Part shown: positions 37,688 to 46,257 of the stretch, one piece after another
Numbering within the stretch: position 1 is the first letter of the stretch
Layout: the number at the start of each line of letters is the position of its first letter
Origin: Pedobacter cryoconitis
GTDB taxonomy: Bacteria > Bacteroidota > Bacteroidia > Sphingobacteriales > Sphingobacteriaceae
Assembly: GCF_014207135.1 (NCBI RefSeq)
Contig: NZ_JACHCC010000002.1
Span: 434,001 to 498,000 of the forward strand
DNA: 64,000 nucleotides
Direction: 5' to 3'
Made by a program: the position numbers and the translations under genes
Notes under the pieces: model-generated
What the model was told of the DNA's origin: nothing
The model's database searches: none
What the model saw: the letters and a program-made list of their open reading frames with translations, nothing else

Positions 37688-38188
37688 ATGGATATTTTAA
37701 AACTAAGTACCGACTGGGCAAAAGCCGAGTTATTTTCTGCAAAAATGGTTTGGTTATTCAGCCTTATTGTGCTGCTTTGTGCATTGGGATTTGCTTATTG
37801 GGGCAAAACGGCGATGGCAAAAGCATTTGTGATCCCGCTAATTGTTTCCGGGTTATTGCTCATTTCAATAGGAATTGGCTTATATGCAGCGAACAAGCCT
37901 CGCATTAGCCAATTTGAAAGGGATTATAAAACAGATGCGTCAGGGTTTGTGAAGCATGAAATCAGTAGAACCACCAAGTCGGAAAACGAATTAAAGCTGG
38001 TATTCAAGATATTACCTGCGATAATCATTGTGGCCGCTATTTTTCTGATGCTTTTCCCTTCGCCCTACTGGCGTGCCATTAGTATTACACTCCTATTGTC
38101 CGCTGTGTTTTTGATGGCAGTTGATAGCAATACGGCAGCCCGCAATTCATTCTATCGCCAGCAACTTTTAGATAGCAATGCCAAATGA
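37688..38188 (+). CDS. Four-helix membrane protein of unknown function
   Basis: 166 residues from the ATG at 37688 (a TTG in frame at 37652 is less likely). Four hydrophobic segments are visible: ~20-40 (VWLFSLIVLLCALGFAYW), ~46-65 (FVIPLIVSGLLLISIGIGLY), ~107-124 and ~129-145. A charged loop (ISQFERDYKTD) separates the two pairs. No known family is recognised. Its stop overlaps the ATG of the AraC regulator (ATGA), so they form an operon with the SnoaL-like gene. It may be an inner-membrane partner of that regulator. Confidence 0.75.
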   Translation: MDILKLSTDWAKAELFSAKMVWLFSLIVLLCALGFAYWGKTAMAKAFVIPLIVSGLLLISIGIGLYAANKPRISQFERDYKTDASGFVKHEISRTTKSENELKLVFKILPAIIIVAAIFLMLFPSPYWRAISITLLLSAVFLMAVDSNTAARNSFYRQQLLDSNAK

Positions 38189-39003
38189 AAACTGTAACAC
38201 CCCAAACAGACGACTCCTTTGTATATTCCTGTAGTTCCGAGGAACAATGGGGCTATGAGCAATTTATTCCGGAGCATATATTAGCCTATCAGCTATCGGG
38301 AGAAACACATATTTTTCATCAGAATGGCACTTTTGTTTTAAAGAAAAACCAAATCCTCCTGGCGCATCGGAACCAGTTTGCCAAAAGCCTGAAAATGCCT
38401 GCATCGGATAAAGAATATAAGGCAGTTTCTATTATCTTAAAATCGGAAGACCTGAAAAAATTTGCCACTGCAAATCATATTGCCTGCGACAGACGGTATT
38501 CAGGAAAACAAAATATCGTTCTCAAGCCGGAAGCTTTTCTGAAAAGCTATTTTCAATCGTTAATTCCTTATCTGGAACAGCCTCACAGAAGCAGCAACGC
38601 TATGGTTTTTTCCAAAATAACGGAAGCGATAGAGTTATTGCTGAATATCCGTCCGGAATTCCAGGATTTTCTTTTTGATTTCGATGAGCCCTATAAGATC
38701 AATCTCGAAGAGTTTATGCTGAAGAATTTTCACTACAAAGCGCCCATTGAAAACTTCGCCAAACTAACTGGTAGAAGCCTGGCGGCATTTAAAAGGGATT
38801 TTGTGAAATCATTCAATGTTCCACCAGCAAAATGGCTCAAAGAAAAACGTCTCGAAGAAGCGTATTATCTGATCCGTCAAAAAAGCAAAAAACCTTCGGA
38901 TATCTACCTGGATCTTGGCTTTGAAAATCTATCGCATTTCTATACTTCTTTCAAACAAAAATATGGCATTACACCTGCTGAAAGTTTAATCATCAAAAAA
39001 TAA
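38185..39003 (+). CDS. AraC-family transcriptional regulator
   Basis: 272 residues with an N-terminal cupin-like sensor (~1-150, HIFHQNGTFVLKKNQILLAH) and a C-terminal AraC double helix-turn-helix (~170-270). The HTH part reads FAKLTGRSLAAFKRDFVKSF ... PAKWLKEKRLEEAYYLIRQ ... DIYLDLGFENLSHFYTSFKQ KYG, the standard AraC signature. It overlaps the preceding membrane-protein gene by 4 bp and sits 6 bp before the SnoaL-like gene. It probably controls this cluster and perhaps the aldehyde dehydrogenase. Ligand unknown. Confidence 0.92.
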   Translation: MKTVTPQTDDSFVYSCSSEEQWGYEQFIPEHILAYQLSGETHIFHQNGTFVLKKNQILLAHRNQFAKSLKMPASDKEYKAVSIILKSEDLKKFATANHIACDRRYSGKQNIVLKPEAFLKSYFQSLIPYLEQPHRSSNAMVFSKITEAIELLLNIRPEFQDFLFDFDEPYKINLEEFMLKNFHYKAPIENFAKLTGRSLAAFKRDFVKSFNVPPAKWLKEKRLEEAYYLIRQKSKKPSDIYLDLGFENLSHFYTSFKQKYGITPAESLIIKK

Positions 39004-39009
39004 TAAATC

Positions 39010-39456
39010 ATGAATTACGAACAAAAAATACTGGAAGCGGAAGACCGTCTGGCCATTCGTGAATTAGTGGATAATTACGCCTACTGTGCGGACACCAGAA
39101 ATGCGCAGGGACAAATGGCGCTATTTACAGATGACACCCGTTTTGAGGTATATTATGACCCAAAATCAGAAACACCGAGTCAGATAATTACCAATAGTAA
39201 AGATTTGCTGCCAGTATTTAATAATCTGAATTCTTACCTGTCTACCATGCACTTTAACGGGCAAAACACTGTAAAACTGGATGGCAGTAAAGCGACAGGA
39301 ATTACCTATTGCATGGCCCATCATTTAACGATAGAAGATGGTAAGCAAAAGCTGATGATCGCTGCTATCCGTTATCATGATATTTTCGTCAAACAGAATG
39401 ACAAATGGCTTTTTGCAGAACGCAAATTACTGGTAGACTGGATCGAGAACCGATAA
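39010..39456 (+). CDS. SnoaL-like (NTF2-fold) protein
   Basis: 148 residues. The start ILEAEDRLAIRELVDNYAYC and the pattern RNAQGQMALFTDDTRFEVYY match the SnoaL/NTF2-like family with its cone-shaped ligand pocket, often a polyketide cyclase, dehydratase or isomerase-like enzyme. A late HDIFVKQNDKWLFAERKL closes the fold. It follows the AraC regulator by 6 bp, so it is in the same operon. The actual reaction cannot be inferred. Confidence 0.85.
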   Translation: MNYEQKILEAEDRLAIRELVDNYAYCADTRNAQGQMALFTDDTRFEVYYDPKSETPSQIITNSKDLLPVFNNLNSYLSTMHFNGQNTVKLDGSKATGITYCMAHHLTIEDGKQKLMIAAIRYHDIFVKQNDKWLFAERKLLVDWIENR

Positions 39457-39562
39457 GGATAAAAACCTTAATATGAGCCATAGAGAAAGTCATATTTGAG
39501 CCGCACAGAAAACATCGTGAAGATATCATTTGGGACATTTGTATAAACAAAAAACATTCAGG

Positions 39563-40984
39563 ATGAAGGCAATTAATAAGATTTATAGCAATGGTGAATT
39601 TCTAACACCACACGGTAAAGAAATATTGGATATCATTAGTCCAACCACAAATCAGAAAATCGGAGAAGTTACTTTAGGCGACGAAGTGGATACTCAAAAT
39701 GCCATTTCTGCTGCAAAGGAAGCTTTTCAGACATTCTCAAAAACTACCAGGGAAGAGCGGATTGGTTACCTGGAAAAATTGCAGTCCGTTATAAACAGGC
39801 GTGAAAAAGAGCTGACTGATATAATGGTCGAAGAGTATGGAGGAACATTCCAGTTCTGTGCAATGGTTACTCAAAATATGATTCATGATATCAATGCAAT
39901 GATTGATACGCTGAAAGACTTTGCGTTTGAACAAGCTGTTGGAAGCTCAAAAGTCTTTTATCAACCGATAGGTGTCGTAGGTATCATTATTCCCTGGAAT
40001 ATGAGTAATGGCTTTATTATCACGAAACTTTCTACGGCCATTGCAGCAGGTTGTACAGCAGTGATAAAGCCGAGTGAAATGAGTGCGCAGCAAACACAGG
40101 TTATTGCAGAATGTTTCCACGAAACTGGCTTGCCTAAAGGGGTTGTCAACTTCATAAATGGCCTGGGCGATGTAGTGGGAGCTGAAATGACCCGCAATCC
40201 AGACATTTCCAAAATTGCATTCACTGGTTCTACTGCTGTAGGAAAGATGATTGCTAAAGGAGCTGTTGACTCTATGAAAAGAATTACGCTGGAACTGGGT
40301 GGAAAATCACCCAATATTATTTTGGATGATGCCAATCTGGAAGTAGCTATTCCAACCGCAATCTTTGCTGCCTATTTAAACAGCGGACAGGCGTGTGCTG
40401 CTGCTACCCGTCTGCTTGTTCCTGAAAATAAGCTGGATGAAGTAAATGCAATCGCAAAAGTTGCCATGCAAAACATAAAGGTAGGTAACCCAAAAAATGC
40501 AGACACTGTTGTTGGACCGATGGTCAGCAGAAAACAATATGAACGGGTACAGGACTACATCAGAATTGGTCTTGAAGAAGGGGCAACTTTATTGGTCGGC
40601 GGTGAAGGCAAACCTGAGGGTCTGGAAGCCGGGAACTTTGTAAGACCAACCATCTTTACCAATGTAAATAATGATATGCGCATTGCCCAGGAAGAGATTT
40701 TTGGTCCGGTACTGTCTATTATCCCGTATAAAAATGAAGATGATGCTGTTACAATAGCCAATGATACCCATTATGGATTAGCGGCTTATGTAAGTTCCGG
40801 CAGTAAAGAAAGAGCTTATCGGGTGGCAGCCCGGATTGATGCGGGAAGGGTTTGTATTAATGGTATTTCGCATGATTCCAAAGCCCCATTTGGTGGTTTT
40901 AAACAATCAGGAATAGGCAGAGAGTATGGTATATTTGGATTAGAAGAATATCTGGAACCTAAAGCTATTTTAGAATCCCTTTAG
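39563..40984 (+). CDS. NAD(P)-dependent aldehyde dehydrogenase
   Basis: 473 residues from the ATG at 39563; an in-frame start at 39530 would add 11 unlikely residues. Oxidises an aldehyde to the carboxylate in the cytoplasm. Key ALDH residues are visible: PWNMSNGF (the coenzyme-site Trp-Asn), KPSEMS, FTGSTAVGK, the general base Glu244 in LELGGKSPN and the nucleophile Cys278 in SGQACAAATR, 34 residues apart as in the family. EEIFGPVLSI and PFGGFKQSGIGRE close the fold. The substrate is not defined. It sits 106 bp after the SnoaL-like gene, and a terminator follows. Confidence 0.95.
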   Translation: MKAINKIYSNGEFLTPHGKEILDIISPTTNQKIGEVTLGDEVDTQNAISAAKEAFQTFSKTTREERIGYLEKLQSVINRREKELTDIMVEEYGGTFQFCAMVTQNMIHDINAMIDTLKDFAFEQAVGSSKVFYQPIGVVGIIIPWNMSNGFIITKLSTAIAAGCTAVIKPSEMSAQQTQVIAECFHETGLPKGVVNFINGLGDVVGAEMTRNPDISKIAFTGSTAVGKMIAKGAVDSMKRITLELGGKSPNIILDDANLEVAIPTAIFAAYLNSGQACAAATRLLVPENKLDEVNAIAKVAMQNIKVGNPKNADTVVGPMVSRKQYERVQDYIRIGLEEGATLLVGGEGKPEGLEAGNFVRPTIFTNVNNDMRIAQEEIFGPVLSIIPYKNEDDAVTIANDTHYGLAAYVSSGSKERAYRVAARIDAGRVCINGISHDSKAPFGGFKQSGIGREYGIFGLEEYLEPKAILESL

Positions 40985-41011
40985 ATTCCGGAGTCCTCTT
41001 CCATCCCACTG

Positions 41012-41048
41012 CCCCTTGAAAACTTGGGTTTTCAGGGGTTTTATTATT
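41012..41048 (+). terminator. Terminator after the aldehyde dehydrogenase gene
   Basis: ccccttgaaaa (41012-41022) pairs with ttttcagggg (41029-41038) with a one-base bulge, followed by ttttatt. It can also end the convergent gene on the minus strand. Confidence 0.8.
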
Positions 41049-41609
41049 TTATCTGTGTTGCCAGCATCTGCCCCCACCAGAAACTACACGTTGACAATAT
41101 CCCCCGGTTTTATTCTTTGCCCCACATAATGAAGAGGTTGGTTTTGTATTTCCTCCATTCGATCCGGGTACACCAGGACCAGGAGAATAACTGCCATATG
41201 CCATTGATCTTTGTCCTGATTTAACATTGTATAATAACTCGAAATTATTATAACCTAATTCTCCGTAAATCACCTCGTTATTCTTTAGAATATAGGCATT
41301 AATATTTTGATAAGCACTGCTAGTTGTAATGACGTTAATTTTCAATTCAGCAGCATCAGCCCCGTCAAAAGAATAGCTCCATTTTCCATTATTATTGATT
41401 ACCTTTTTAGTGTTATTGTTTCTATCCAGGAATTGAATTTCACAAGCATTACAAGTCACTTCATAAGAGTAGATATCAGTTTTCGTTTTAATGATCTGTT
41501 CTATTTCCTGACTTTTTTTGCTGCATGCAGAGCAAAAAACGACTAACAGGAAAAATAGCAGAGGGACTAAGCGGCTTGTATTGTTTTTTGTTTTGTAATT
41601 TTTCTTCAT
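41049..41609 (-). CDS. Lipoprotein with a C-terminal Cys/His motif
   Basis: 186 residues. A basic N-terminus and hydrophobic run end FCSAC, a lipidation site at about Cys29. The mature domain is beta-rich (EVTCNACEIQFLDRNNNTKK, NGKWSYSFDGADAAELKINV). A Gly/Pro linker leads to a short C-terminal module CGAKNKTGGYCQRVVSGGG then RCWQH, a Cys-x(7)-Cys-x(9)-Cys-x-x-His pattern common at the ends of Bacteroidota proteins and probably metal-binding. Function unknown. Convergent with the aldehyde dehydrogenase gene. Confidence 0.8.
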   Translation of the reverse strand: MKKNYKTKNNTSRLVPLLFFLLVVFCSACSKKSQEIEQIIKTKTDIYSYEVTCNACEIQFLDRNNNTKKVINNNGKWSYSFDGADAAELKINVITTSSAYQNINAYILKNNEVIYGELGYNNFELLYNVKSGQRSMAYGSYSPGPGVPGSNGGNTKPTSSLCGAKNKTGGYCQRVVSGGGRCWQHR

Positions 41610-41719
41610 AAAATGAGGTATTTTAATTGTTCAACGATCAAAAATATACAGGATTGAAATGCTTTTCTTACGGTAAGCCGTAAACCAATACCTAACTATA
41701 AATAATAAGTAACCAAGTC

Positions 41720-42553
41720 ATGATAAATTCAATCAGAATCAGCTTAACAGCTTTCGCATTTAGTTTATGTTTCGGTGTTCAGGTCAACGCAGGAATTATA
41801 ACAAAAAAAGGTATTAAACCAACCATTATAAACTCCGACAGCATACCAGCAATTCTTAATTATACTGTTACTAAGAACATCGTATTGGTACATGGCGCAT
41901 TTGTAGATGGATCAGGATGGAAACCGGTTTATGATATCTTAACAAAAGCAGGATATAAGGTGACTATTGTACAACAACCTTTAACCTCATTTTCGGGTGA
42001 TATTGCTGCTGTAAAAAGAGTAATTGACCTTCAGGATGGCCCATGCATTTTAGTAGCCCACAGTTATGGTGGTGCAATTATTACGGAAGCAGGAAATGAT
42101 TCGAAAGTGCTGGGTTTAGTTTATATTGCTGCTCATGCACCCGACAAAGGTGAAACTGAAGGTGGAAATGGAAAACTATATCCTTCGGCCTATAAATCTC
42201 TTCAAAAAGGTGCAGATGGCTTCGACTTTATTGATCCATCTAAGTTCTACCAGGATTTTGCCGCCGATCTTCCTAAAAACATTGCCGATTTCGAAGGTAA
42301 CGCACAAATGCCAACAGCAGACGCAGTATTTCATGTAATCATAGAGAACCCGGCATGGAAAACAAAACCAAGCTGGTATATGGTAGCGAAAGCAGACCGG
42401 ATTATTAACCCAGATCTGGAACGCATGTATGCTAAAAGGGCAAAAAGCTATACCGTAGAAATAGCTGGGGCAAGTCACTCTGTTTATCAGTCTCATCCTA
42501 CGGAGGTTGCCAAACTGATTATAGCAGCAGCCACAAAAACGGCACACAACTAG
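41720..42553 (+). CDS. Secreted alpha/beta hydrolase (esterase/hydroxynitrile-lyase-like)
   Basis: 277 residues with signal peptide MINSIRISLTAFAFSLCFGVQVNA. The core is a salicylate-esterase / hydroxynitrile-lyase-like alpha/beta hydrolase: IVLVHGAFVDGSGW (oxyanion HGA, 58-60), VAHSYGGAII (nucleophile Ser115) and a C-terminal GASHSVYQSHP with the catalytic His. The likely acid lies in VAKADRIINPDLE. The periplasmic location is inferred from the signal peptide; substrate unknown. Single gene, 105 bp before the S41 protease. Confidence 0.9.
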   Translation: MINSIRISLTAFAFSLCFGVQVNAGIITKKGIKPTIINSDSIPAILNYTVTKNIVLVHGAFVDGSGWKPVYDILTKAGYKVTIVQQPLTSFSGDIAAVKRVIDLQDGPCILVAHSYGGAIITEAGNDSKVLGLVYIAAHAPDKGETEGGNGKLYPSAYKSLQKGADGFDFIDPSKFYQDFAADLPKNIADFEGNAQMPTADAVFHVIIENPAWKTKPSWYMVAKADRIINPDLERMYAKRAKSYTVEIAGASHSVYQSHPTEVAKLIIAAATKTAHN

Positions 42554-42658
42554 TCATAATTCTAAATGCCTGGTTGGGATAATATTTACGGAGGTTAAGA
42601 TAATAAATTATACCATACAGCCCGGTTTACTCATTATTGTGCCTTATTCGAAAGCAAA

Positions 42659-43702
42659 ATGAAAACAACAGCCAAACTGTTTATGATTGCATTATTTGCA
42701 ATGGTTTTAAAACCGGGTGAAACAAGCGCACAAAAGACCGACAGTACACGCCGACTGTTGGATACCGTCCTGAGCTTTACCAAAAACAATTCACTTTACC
42801 GGAATAATGTGAACTGGAAAATGGTAGAAGACAGTGTACGTTTTACTGCTGCCAATGCAGCTGGTATTAAAGATGCCCTGCCGGCCATTCAGCTACTTTA
42901 CAAATTATTGGGCGACCATCATGGGTTTATTACCTATGGTAAGAAATCATACGCCTGGAGAAGCGTTGATAAACCGCTGGACAAAACAACACATCAGGCT
43001 TTAGTAAAAAAAATGCACGACGGCTATAAGCTAACTCCTGAATTGCTGGAAAAAGGTTATGGATACCTTCTTGTACCTGATAATAATCCCACACATCAGG
43101 GTGACAACAATAAAATAGCACAGCAGATCATAGATTCTTTAGCATCACTTCATACCAGTAAATTAAAAGGAATTATTATCGATCTGCGCCTTAATCCTGG
43201 TGGATCTATGTGGCCAATGATTGGGGGGTTAGCAGCTTTATTTGAACCTGGCAAACTCGGCGCATTCGTTTTCCCGGCATCACAAAAAGCCGAAGAATGG
43301 GGAATAAAAGGTGATATAACGCATCGGATTGTCTATGACGGAACTGACACCGTTTATCATATAAAGAGTCAGGACAAAAATCTTTATCAGCTGAAGGTTG
43401 TGGTACTAACCGGACCATATACCCGCAGCTCAGGTGAAGCTTTAGCGATATCTTTTAAAGGTCGTAAGAACACCTTCTTTATAGGTGAAAACTCAGGTGG
43501 CTACACCACTTCTAATGAATCATTCCAGTTCACCAACGAAATTGGCTTTTTTCTGGCCACATCGGTAGAATCGGACCGTAATGGAGTAGCTTATCCGGAT
43601 CATGTAAAACCAGACAAAGAAATTATTGGTGGCGATGATTTTGATCATTTAAAAAATGATCAAAAGGTTATTGCTGCATTAAAATGGCTTAAACAGAAAT
43701 AG
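42659..43702 (+). CDS. S41-family (C-terminal processing type) serine peptidase
   Basis: 347 residues with a signal peptide ending TSAQK. The S41 core is recognisable: LKGIIIDLRLNPGGSMWPMI, VVVLTGPYTRSSGEALAISF with the likely nucleophile Ser257, IGENSGGYTTSNESF and GVAYPDHVKPD. No PDZ domain is seen between the N-terminal helical part and the protease core. It is probably a periplasmic tail-specific-type or interphotoreceptor-retinoid-binding-like peptidase; the substrate is unknown. The start ATG is at 42659. Confidence 0.9.
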   Translation: MKTTAKLFMIALFAMVLKPGETSAQKTDSTRRLLDTVLSFTKNNSLYRNNVNWKMVEDSVRFTAANAAGIKDALPAIQLLYKLLGDHHGFITYGKKSYAWRSVDKPLDKTTHQALVKKMHDGYKLTPELLEKGYGYLLVPDNNPTHQGDNNKIAQQIIDSLASLHTSKLKGIIIDLRLNPGGSMWPMIGGLAALFEPGKLGAFVFPASQKAEEWGIKGDITHRIVYDGTDTVYHIKSQDKNLYQLKVVVLTGPYTRSSGEALAISFKGRKNTFFIGENSGGYTTSNESFQFTNEIGFFLATSVESDRNGVAYPDHVKPDKEIIGGDDFDHLKNDQKVIAALKWLKQK

Positions 43703-43788
43703 AAAATTTAACAAAAACGTGATGTAACCGGCATGACTATTGATAACGAATGACTTAAATTGCAGATAGATATAAATATGATCATCGA

Positions 43789-44559
43789 ATGGCACAGACC
43801 AAAGATCTGATAAAAATGTATCTCTCTGAATTTATCGGCACAGCACTTTTATTAGGCATTGGCCTGAGTGTAGTCATTTTCAACTGGGGAGAAGATTCGG
43901 TTATGACCAGATTAATACCTTCACTGCCTTTAAGGCGGGCACTAACCGGTTTTCTATTCGGCACCACTGGTTGCCTCGTTACCTTATCTCCGGTAGGAAA
44001 AATAAGCGGGGCACATATCAACCCTGCGGTAAGCATCGCCTTCTGGCTCAGGGGCAAAATGAAAACCTATCTGATGGCCGGATACATTGTGAGCCAGATG
44101 CTGGGTGCGATCGTAGGTTGTATCCCCTTATTACTCTGGCAAAATCAGGGAAAGAGCATTAATTATGGAAACACCGTACCAGGAAGTGCGGGTATCTGGC
44201 CTGCTTTTGTGGGCGAACTCATTACGACAGCATGCCTGGTTATTGTAATATTCATTTTTGTGGGCAGCAAAAAACTGCGCAATTATACGCCTTTCACGAT
44301 GCCTGTTTTATATGGCATTATGGTTTGGGCCGAGACCGCCTTATCAGGATGCAGTACAAATCCGGCACGTAGCTTCGGGCCCGCAGTCGTTAGCGGTGTA
44401 TATACCGCTTATTGGTTGTATATAGCAGCGCCTTTAACTGGGGTCTTCCTTATTGTAGGGATATTTAATAGTTTCAGGCTGCATCATTATTATGATATTG
44501 AAGCCGCCCGTATCAGTTTTCATGATCATCATTCACCAAACAGTTTAAAAACCATTTAA
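43789..44559 (+). CDS. MIP-family channel (aquaporin / glycerol facilitator)
   Basis: 256 residues, six hydrophobic segments and the two NPA half-helix motifs: GAHINPAVSIAFWLRGK (Asn78) and CSTNPARSFGPAVV (Asn191). Conducts water or small neutral solutes across the inner membrane. The residue before the second motif (SGCSTNPAR) resembles AqpZ-like channels, but selectivity cannot be fixed by eye. Only 11 bp separate it from the SDR dehydrogenase, so the pair is an operon. This may suggest polyol uptake and oxidation. Confidence 0.95.
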   Translation: MAQTKDLIKMYLSEFIGTALLLGIGLSVVIFNWGEDSVMTRLIPSLPLRRALTGFLFGTTGCLVTLSPVGKISGAHINPAVSIAFWLRGKMKTYLMAGYIVSQMLGAIVGCIPLLLWQNQGKSINYGNTVPGSAGIWPAFVGELITTACLVIVIFIFVGSKKLRNYTPFTMPVLYGIMVWAETALSGCSTNPARSFGPAVVSGVYTAYWLYIAAPLTGVFLIVGIFNSFRLHHYYDIEAARISFHDHHSPNSLKTI

Positions 44560-44570
44560 AAAATCAGAAC

Positions 44571-45341
44571 ATGAGTCGTTTCGAAAACAAAGTTGTATTA
44601 ATAACCGGCAGTGTCCAGGGTATCGGCCTGGCATGCGCCCTTAGGTTAGCCAATGATGGCGCAGATATTATTTTAAATGACCTGCGACATGATGACCGTG
44701 CGGATGAAGTTGTTAAGCAGATCACTGCTTTAGGCAGACGCTGTACTTTTATAGCAGCCGATGTCAGTCAGCGACAAAATGTTTATGACCTGCTCACCGA
44801 GGCTGTAAAAGTTTATGGGCAGCTGGATATACTGGTTAACAATGCCGGCGTTGAACGCAATCATAATTTCTGGGAAGTAACAGAACAGGAATATGATTTT
44901 GTGATGAATACCAATTTTAAAGGTCTGTTCTTTCTGACGCAGGCTTTTGTAGTGTATTGTAAGGAAGCATCCCGCCCGGGTGTGGTTGTTAATATGAGTT
45001 CGGTCCATGAGGAAATTGTCTTTCCACATTTTGCCGCCTATTGTGCCAGCAAAGGGGCCTTAAAAATGCTAACCCGGAATTTAGCTACAGAACTTGCACC
45101 ATTAAATATCCGGATCAATAATGTAGCGCCAGGCGCTGTTGCTACACCAATCAATCATACGCTGATTGACAATCCGGAACTTTTGCAGAATGTATTGAAA
45201 AATATTCCCCAGAGAAGATTGGGTAAACCGGAAGATGTTGCAGCAGTGGTCGCCTTCCTGGCTTCTGATGACGCCGGGTATGTAACCGGCTCTACTTATT
45301 TTGTGGATGGTGGCCTCACCTATCATTACGAAGAACAGTAA
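44571..45341 (+). CDS. Short-chain dehydrogenase/reductase (glucose-1-dehydrogenase-like)
   Basis: 256 residues of classical SDR type: cofactor motif TGSVQGIG (12-19), NNAG (90-93), catalytic Ser143/144, Tyr157 and Lys161 (YCASK), then a C-terminal VTGSTYFVDGGLTYHY as in glucose 1-dehydrogenase-type enzymes. Uses NAD(P) to oxidise an alcohol or sugar. Co-transcribed with the aquaporin gene (11-bp gap). Substrate unproved. Confidence 0.95.
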   Translation: MSRFENKVVLITGSVQGIGLACALRLANDGADIILNDLRHDDRADEVVKQITALGRRCTFIAADVSQRQNVYDLLTEAVKVYGQLDILVNNAGVERNHNFWEVTEQEYDFVMNTNFKGLFFLTQAFVVYCKEASRPGVVVNMSSVHEEIVFPHFAAYCASKGALKMLTRNLATELAPLNIRINNVAPGAVATPINHTLIDNPELLQNVLKNIPQRRLGKPEDVAAVVAFLASDDAGYVTGSTYFVDGGLTYHYEEQ

Positions 45342-45359
45342 GCAAAATCTGGTCAATCA

Positions 45360-45391
45360 AAAGCCCGGTTTCTATATAGAAACCGGGCTTT
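45360..45391. terminator. Bidirectional terminator between SDR and GIN-domain genes
   Basis: Arms aaagcccggtttct (45360-45373) and agaaaccgggcttt (45378-45391) with a 4-nt loop, T/A-rich on both sides. Placed between convergent genes. The related downstream copy is at 47291-47317. Confidence 0.9.
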
Positions 45392-45426
45392 GTCTTTATA
45401 GTGATGGCCTGTTTAGGGCTCGGTTA

Positions 45427-46056
45427 TTAAAGGCTGGCCAGGTTTAGGCTTTGAGCAAACTGAGCATCAAGATCTACTTTAGCAAATACTGGTGCAGCAG
45501 AAGCAGTTCTTATAGCTGCCTGAAAATTCTTTGTATTCAGTTTTGACGCATCATCTTTTACAGAGGTCAGACGGCCGGTTGATCCGCTTAATTTTAAAGA
45601 AGAAGCATCTTCCACCTCAGTGTATACATCCTGAGCAGTTACATTTAAATCTACCTGTGAACCGTCTTTTGAAAAAATCTGAAGATTTGCAAGGGTTAAA
45701 TTACCCAGAGATTTTACAACTGCTTTGTCAGAAGCATTAATCCTTACCAGGTTTTTTACTGTTAAATAAACGATGGCTGTATTATCTCCTACTGAGCTGA
45801 TTTCCAGTTTTCCGCCAACTCTTTTTAAGGAAACTTTTGCGTCCGACTCATCTCCAGCTACACGGATATTTTCTTTAGCACCCTGACTTAAGTATACTTT
45901 AACATTCCCTGTTACTTTGATCATGTTCAGATCAGACACAGCTCTAAGTGCTGGTAGATTTTTATCGTTTTCTTTTGCGAAGGTTGCAAATGCAGATGAA
46001 GTTAAAACGACAGCGGTTAAAGCAGTTGCGAATAATGTTTTGATAGTAGTTTTCAT
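45427..46056 (-). CDS. GIN-domain (DUF2807) secreted protein, copy 1
   Basis: 209 residues with a signal peptide (MKTTIKTLFATALTAVVLTSSAFATFA). The mature part has the repeated beta pattern of the DUF2807 GIN domain (an adhesin-head-like beta-helix): VTGNVKVYLSQGAKENIRVA, VYLTVKNLVRINASDKAVVK, QIFSKDGSQVDLNVTAQDVY, DDASKLNT. The role is probably surface-associated and is not known. Its paralogue is at 47349-47990, and the upstream and downstream flanks are duplicated too. Confidence 0.9.
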   Translation of the reverse strand: MKTTIKTLFATALTAVVLTSSAFATFAKENDKNLPALRAVSDLNMIKVTGNVKVYLSQGAKENIRVAGDESDAKVSLKRVGGKLEISSVGDNTAIVYLTVKNLVRINASDKAVVKSLGNLTLANLQIFSKDGSQVDLNVTAQDVYTEVEDASSLKLSGSTGRLTSVKDDASKLNTKNFQAAIRTASAAPVFAKVDLDAQFAQSLNLASL

Positions 46057-46200
46057 ATCTTTATGTTTTTATATTTTTAAATTCTTTTATACATAAGATG
46101 CGATCCGGGCAGAAACGTTTCACCGGTTTTCTGCCTATTAGACCAACAGGAGGTTTACCATCGACAAACGGCCGAATATTCACGACCAGCTGTAACGCAT
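46057..46200 (-). promoter_or_regulatory. Duplicated upstream leader/promoter region, copy 1
   Basis: Matches 47991-48135 over most of its length: acgtttcacc, attagaccaac, ttaccatcgac, aacggccg and atattcacgaccag occur in the same order and spacing. The conservation far upstream of both start codons suggests a shared regulated promoter and 5' leader. The particular regulator is not identified. Confidence 0.6.
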
Positions 46201-46257
46201 TTTTTGTAAAAATCTTCAACACGTCTAAAAACCCTTAACTTTGAAAAAAAATATAGG